Shown here: positions 60,349 through 64,000 of the stretch, in pieces | Layout: each line of letters starts with the position of its first letter | Numbering within the stretch: position 1 is the stretch's first letter | From: DTU098 sp964498525 | GTDB lineage: Bacteria; Bacillota; Desulfotomaculia; Desulfotomaculales; Pelotomaculaceae | Length of the DNA: 64,000 bases | Direction of reading: 5' to 3' | NCBI GenBank assembly: GCA_964498525.1 | Contig: CAZCGU010000006.1 | Coordinates: 119,693 to 183,692 of the forward strand | Translations under genes and position numbers: made by a program | Notes under the pieces: generated by a model | What the model saw: only the letters and a program-made list of their open reading frames with translations | Told to the model about the DNA's origin: nothing | The model's database searches: none

Positions 60349-61182
60349 ATTCTTATCCTGAAAATTAAGCTTTTTAACAAGTACGTTGACTTCCTTTACC
60401 TGGAGACCGGTCATGTCCTCTATGGCCTGCTTGATCCCCCGCTGAATAGCTGCGGCCACCTCGTGCAGGCGGCAACCGAAGGTAAAGGTAGGGGAAACAT
60501 CCACGAAAACCTGGCCATCCTGCTCCTTTACTGTAATCTTCCCGGGGCTGCTTATTCCCCCCACGGACGCGGCGGCATGATCGGCGATGGCAGTAAGGGC
60601 GCTGTTGGCGATGATCAATTTTCCATGGTAAGTGAAGGTGGGCCGGATCATCGATTGCTCCAGCCAGTCTTTTTTACCGGGGACGTCCCTTTTGCGCAGA
60701 AAAACTTGCAGGGGGTCCACCAGGATGCCCGGGAAACTTTTTTTTACTTCCAGGGTGGGGGCGGGTATAACGTGCTTGCTGTGACAGCTTCTAATATATT
60801 TTGCCTTGCGGATTTCCTTTTCGCTGGCAACCTCTTCAATGCGAATAAACCTTGAGGGGGCAGGCAGCCCCAGCCGTCCGGCAATTCTTTCGGTCATGGC
60901 TTCAGACGTGCCCAGGATTAAGACCTTGCCGGGAGCAAGGTTGGACAGAGATGATTTTAAATCATCGGCCTGCCGGTCATCCATAAAAAGGGCAGATTTT
61001 ATCGCGCCAATCCTGGTGGGCTGGCGTTTGGCCGAAACTCCCGCGAGGATGCGGTTTCCTTGAATCAGGAGGCCGTCATCAATGATTGCCTGGGCTTCCA
61101 ATTGGTGGGCGACAATCGTTGCCCGGTGGCTTTTTCCTGTACCGCTGGGGCCCACAAGGGCAAATACTTCCAACCTGAACAC
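60334..61182 (-). CDS. P-loop NTPase fused to an Asp23/Gls24 domain
   Basis: A 282-residue two-domain protein. The N-terminal NTPase has Walker A LVGPSGTGKSHRA and an HPrK-like or nucleotide-kinase look (IIDDGLLIQGNRILAG). Residues ~178-275 are an Asp23/Gls24 domain (SVGGISSPGKITVKEQDGQV, VHLVDVSPTF-like segment, LQVKEVNVLVKKLNF). Asp23 proteins act at the envelope in Gram-positive bacteria. The nucleotide-dependent role of the fusion is unknown. GTG start. Confidence 0.78.
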   Translation of the reverse strand: MFRLEVFALVGPSGTGKSHRATIVAHQLEAQAIIDDGLLIQGNRILAGVSAKRQPTRIGAIKSALFMDDRQADDLKSSLSNLAPGKVLILGTSEAMTERIAGRLGLPAPSRFIRIEEVASEKEIRKAKYIRSCHSKHVIPAPTLEVKKSFPGILVDPLQVFLRKRDVPGKKDWLEQSMIRPTFTYHGKLIIANSALTAIADHAAASVGGISSPGKITVKEQDGQVFVDVSPTFTFGCRLHEVAAAIQRGIKQAIEDMTGLQVKEVNVLVKKLNFQDKNEATG

Positions 61183-61383
61183 CTACTTTTGACCGGGATT
61201 ATTACCTTTTTATTCCTTAGCATATTTATCTAAAGGAAAATAGTCAAGAGAAAAGCTTGATTATATATTGAACTATACACTATCCCTGGCATGCTGTAAA
61301 TAATTTCATAAGCGGGTAAGGCCCCGGGGATAATAGATTTGAAGCAAAGAACAGCAGTTTGCCTGAAAAGGGTTGAGTTAGTC

Positions 61384-63420
61384 ATGAGCGCTAAAAAACC
61401 ATTTACCCTGATAATCCTGTTGTTTTTATTAATGGGCCTGGCGCTGGTTTTTACCGGGGCCGGTTGTAAGGCGCACGCCCTGTCGACCCCCGAAGTTCCG
61501 GCGCCGTCCCGGGTTTTGGATGTCAACGGTGAAACCGTTACGGTTATCAGTGATGAAAACCGGGTTCCCGTATCCCTGGATCAGGTTTCCCAATATATGC
61601 AGGATGCCATCGTGGCCATTGAAGACGCCCGGTTTTACCGGCATAACGGGGTCGACCCGGTAAGCCTGGCCAGGGCTTTGTTCAGGAATATCCGGGCCGG
61701 CAGGGTTGTGGAGGGCGGCAGCACCATTACCCAGCAGCTGGCAAAGAATTTATACCTTCACCCCGGCCGGAACATCGGGCGTAAGCTTGAGGAACTCTTC
61801 CTGACCATCCAGCTGGAAAGGACCTATACCAAGAGAGAGATCCTGGAGATGTACCTGAACGAAATTTATTTCGGTCAGGGCGCCTATGGCGTGGAGGTGG
61901 CGGCCAGGACTTATTTCAATAAGCCGGCCCTGGCCTTGAGCCTCGCTGAAAGTGCTATGCTGGCCGGAATTCCCCGGGGCCCCAGCATTTATAATCCGGC
62001 GCAAAATATGAAGGCGGCCAAAGCCCGCCAGGAAGCTGTCCTGGACCGGATGATGGAACTTGACATGATCAGCGGGGAGCAGGCCGAGCGGGCCGGGCGC
62101 GAGCCCCTGCAGCCCTTTAAAAAACCGGCTACCGTCAGGAATGCCCCCTACTTTACCGACGAAATCGTGAAGCATTACGAACAGAATTATTCCGACGGGT
62201 TGGAAATATTATATTCAAAGGGTCTGTCAATTTATACCACCCTGGACTTAAAAATGCAAGAAGCGGCGGAAAAAGCCCTGGCCAGGGGGCTGGAAAACAA
62301 GGACCCGGGCCTGGAGGGAGCGCTGGTGGCGCTGGATCCTAAAACAGGCCAGATCAGAGCTATGGTTGGCGGCCGGGACTATGTCAAATCCCAGCTTAAC
62401 CGTGTTCTGGCCAGAAGTCAACCGGGGTCGGCCTTCAAACCCTTCCTGTACACTGCTGCCATTGACCGTGGGTATACGGCCGGCTCCACCATTGTTTGTG
62501 AACCAGTCCGTTTTCCCCAGGCTGGCGGGGAAGATTATGCCCCACGGGATTATCAGGGTGATTACCACTACCGCCCCTTTACCCTGAAGGAAGCCTTATT
62601 CACCTCGGATAATGTTGTGGCCGTCCGTTTGAATGACCAACTGGGGCCGGCTGTCATGGCCGGATATGCTAATAGGATGGGTATCGATTCTACCCTCAGG
62701 CCTTATCTTTCCCTGCCGTTGGGTACATCCGAGGTCACGCCGCTGGAAATGGCCAGGGCTTTTGGGACCCTGGCCAACAGGGGAGTTAAGACGGAGCCTT
62801 ACTTCATTCAAAAAATCATCGATGGGGCCGGGCGGGTCCTGGAAGAGCGCCGGCCTGCACTGGAGCAGGTCCTGGACGAAAAAACCGCCTATATAGTTAC
62901 CGATATGCTTACAGGCGTATTGCAACCCGGTGGAACTGCGGCTGGTTCGGGAAGAACCCTGGGCAGGCAGGCGGCGGGAAAAACAGGAACCACTGAGAAT
63001 CTGAGGGAGGCCTGGTTTGTGGGTTACACGCCGGATCTGGTGGCAGCCGTTTACATAGGTTATGACGATAAGAGCAGGGCGGTTGGCCTTACCGGGGCCG
63101 ATGTTGCCGCGCCAGTTTGGGCGAATTTTATCAAGTGGGCTTTAGAAGGTGTAACCCCTTCGGAATTCCCGGTGCCGGACGGTGTGACAAAGGTCAGCAT
63201 CTGCGCTGACGACGGCCTCCTGGCGGGTGAATTCAATACCCGGGTTATTGAAGCGGTCTTCGTCCAGGGGACGGAACCCACATCTGTATGCCACGGCTAC
63301 GGGCCGGGTTACTATTTGCCCTTCCAGTGGACACCCGGTGTCCGGGAAGAAGAAATGAACCTGTTCGGATCCGAAAAAACAGCGCCTGGTTTTTTTGACT
63401 ACGGACAGCACCATCAGTAA
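61384..63420 (+). CDS. Class A penicillin-binding protein (transglycosylase/transpeptidase)
   Basis: A 678-residue bifunctional peptidoglycan synthase. One N-terminal membrane helix (FTLIILLFLLMGLALVF) is followed by a GT51 domain (EDARFYRHNGVD; GGSTITQQLAKNL; LNEIYFGQGAYGVE). The transpeptidase motifs are SxxK in GSAFKPF, SDN in FTSDNVVAV and KTG in AGKTGTTEN. ATG 61384 is the likelier start; TTG 61339 would add 15 residues. Confidence 0.93.
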   Translation: MSAKKPFTLIILLFLLMGLALVFTGAGCKAHALSTPEVPAPSRVLDVNGETVTVISDENRVPVSLDQVSQYMQDAIVAIEDARFYRHNGVDPVSLARALFRNIRAGRVVEGGSTITQQLAKNLYLHPGRNIGRKLEELFLTIQLERTYTKREILEMYLNEIYFGQGAYGVEVAARTYFNKPALALSLAESAMLAGIPRGPSIYNPAQNMKAAKARQEAVLDRMMELDMISGEQAERAGREPLQPFKKPATVRNAPYFTDEIVKHYEQNYSDGLEILYSKGLSIYTTLDLKMQEAAEKALARGLENKDPGLEGALVALDPKTGQIRAMVGGRDYVKSQLNRVLARSQPGSAFKPFLYTAAIDRGYTAGSTIVCEPVRFPQAGGEDYAPRDYQGDYHYRPFTLKEALFTSDNVVAVRLNDQLGPAVMAGYANRMGIDSTLRPYLSLPLGTSEVTPLEMARAFGTLANRGVKTEPYFIQKIIDGAGRVLEERRPALEQVLDEKTAYIVTDMLTGVLQPGGTAAGSGRTLGRQAAGKTGTTENLREAWFVGYTPDLVAAVYIGYDDKSRAVGLTGADVAAPVWANFIKWALEGVTPSEFPVPDGVTKVSICADDGLLAGEFNTRVIEAVFVQGTEPTSVCHGYGPGYYLPFQWTPGVREEEMNLFGSEKTAPGFFDYGQHHQ

Positions 63421-63510
63421 AAAAGAAAGGCCCTCTTCGCCGAAAAGGACACCAGAAGGTTAATAAGGTTAATTAGATAATAACGTTAATAACGCAACGT
63501 TTATCGTAAG

Positions 63511-63768
63511 TTACAACAATTTTTTGCGGCGGAAGAAGATGTAAGTCACTATGGCCAGGGGAAACATCATACCCATAAAAAGGGCCCAGGCTATGGATTC
63601 GGATAACGGCCTGCCCCTTTTCCTGGTATCCAGGAAGACCCAGACGGCAGAACCCCCGAAAAAGGCCAGCAGCATGTAATTCAAAATCAAAGAAAAAGTA
63701 ATGGTTTCGCCCATCAGTACCGGGATCAACTCCTTCTTACTGTAATTAGGGGGCTTTTGGTGCTGCAT
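63511..63768 (-). CDS. Small membrane protein
   Basis: An 85-residue protein with two transmembrane segments (TFSLILNYMLLAFFGGSAVW, WALFMGMMFPLAIVTYIFF) and a basic C terminus. It is not recognised. Its ATG overlaps the stop of the upstream acyltransferase gene (TAATG), so translation is coupled. An upstream open frame extends further but belongs to the acyltransferase region. Confidence 0.6.
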   Translation of the reverse strand: MQHQKPPNYSKKELIPVLMGETITFSLILNYMLLAFFGGSAVWVFLDTRKRGRPLSESIAWALFMGMMFPLAIVTYIFFRRKKLL

Positions 63769-64000
63769 TACTTTCTGTACTTTATTACCCTGGCAGGCGC
63801 CCCGCAGGCTACGGCGTTTGGCGGAATGTCCCGGGTTACTACACTGTTGGCGCCGATAACCGAACCTTCTCCGATCTGCGTACCCTTGGTTACGGCACAA
63901 CCCCGGCCCACCCAGACGTCACTGCCGATCTTAATCGGGGCGGTACTAAACTCCTGGTCCCTGATAGGGAGCCCGTTTTTAGCAAAACCATGATTGGCAT
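63768..64000 (-). CDS. Hexapeptide-repeat acyltransferase, C-terminal part (5' end outside window)
   Basis: The last ~77 residues of a left-handed beta-helix acetyltransferase (maltose/galactoside acetyltransferase-like): ATNHGFAKNGLPI, VWVGRGCAVTKG, SVIGANSVVTRDIPPNAV. The His of ATNHG is the expected catalytic residue. The acceptor is unknown. Confidence 0.85.
   Translation of the reverse strand, partial: ANHGFAKNGLPIRDQEFSTAPIKIGSDVWVGRGCAVTKGTQIGEGSVIGANSVVTRDIPPNAVACGAPARVIKYRK

Overview
This window looks like a chromosomal segment of an anaerobic, spore-forming Gram-positive bacterium of the Desulfotomaculum/Pelotomaculum type (Peptococcaceae-like Clostridia). Supporting evidence is a siroheme-dependent (Ahb) heme pathway, [FeFe]-hydrogenase maturation genes, a Wood-Ljungdahl HdrCBA-MvhD-MetVF cluster, Rex, a SleB-type cell-wall hydrolase, selenocysteine machinery and a sigma-54 activator. 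The placement is by gene content only. No insertion sequence, prophage or CRISPR array was seen.

Layout. 1-3200: the 3' end of an SMC-like ATPase gene, a secreted serpin with copper-amine-oxidase-N repeats, and tRNA-Sec (selC). 3400-14430: a long co-directional heme cluster (polyprenyl synthase, precorrin-2 dehydrogenase, hemA, hemC, cobA-hemD, ahbC, hemB, ahbD, ahbA, and ahbB fused in frame to hemL). 14450-18944: a leader with competing terminator and antiterminator hairpins, then a TM1266-type regulator and hydF-hydE-hydG. 19100-23830: YbjQ, Rex, YjbQ, a UPF0210/ACT pair and a patatin. 23990-24245: a small hydrophobic-tailed protein behind a near-consensus promoter with two LexA-like boxes. 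24308-28090 (minus): a visibly AT-richer selenium operon (yedE, tusA-like, DUF3343, sugar-kinase-like, selD). SelD is itself a selenoprotein, with an in-frame UGA followed by a SECIS-like hairpin.

28200-37000: a decayed Spo0E-like gene, tRNA-Leu, a small ORF, an HtrA-like protease, YitT, an enoyl-CoA hydratase, a TPP riboswitch with thiD-thiM-thiE and a HAD phosphatase, then the tRNA operon Pro-Glu-Gln-Lys. 37510-42253: a sigma-54-type activator with a degenerate receiver domain, a near-perfect sigma-54 promoter, and two iron-type alcohol dehydrogenases. 42645-49786: a CooC-like ATPase followed by hdrCB, hdrA, mvhD, metV and metF, the predicted methylene-THF reductase/heterodisulfide-reductase-like complex. 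50118-64000: gapA, pckA, cysK, a HAD hydrolase, an aldo/keto reductase with ferredoxin motifs, hemolysin III, the DnaD/DnaI pair, SleB-like hydrolase, a P-loop/Asp23 fusion, a class A PBP, and a small membrane protein coupled to a hexapeptide acyltransferase that runs off the window.

Together the genes describe energy and redox metabolism of a strict anaerobe: heme without oxygen, hydrogenase assembly, acetyl-CoA pathway C1 reduction, alcohol/aldehyde redox and redox sensing by Rex. The least explained parts are the hydrogenase-maturation leader, the SOS-like small gene, the AhbB-HemL fusion, and the sigma-54 region.
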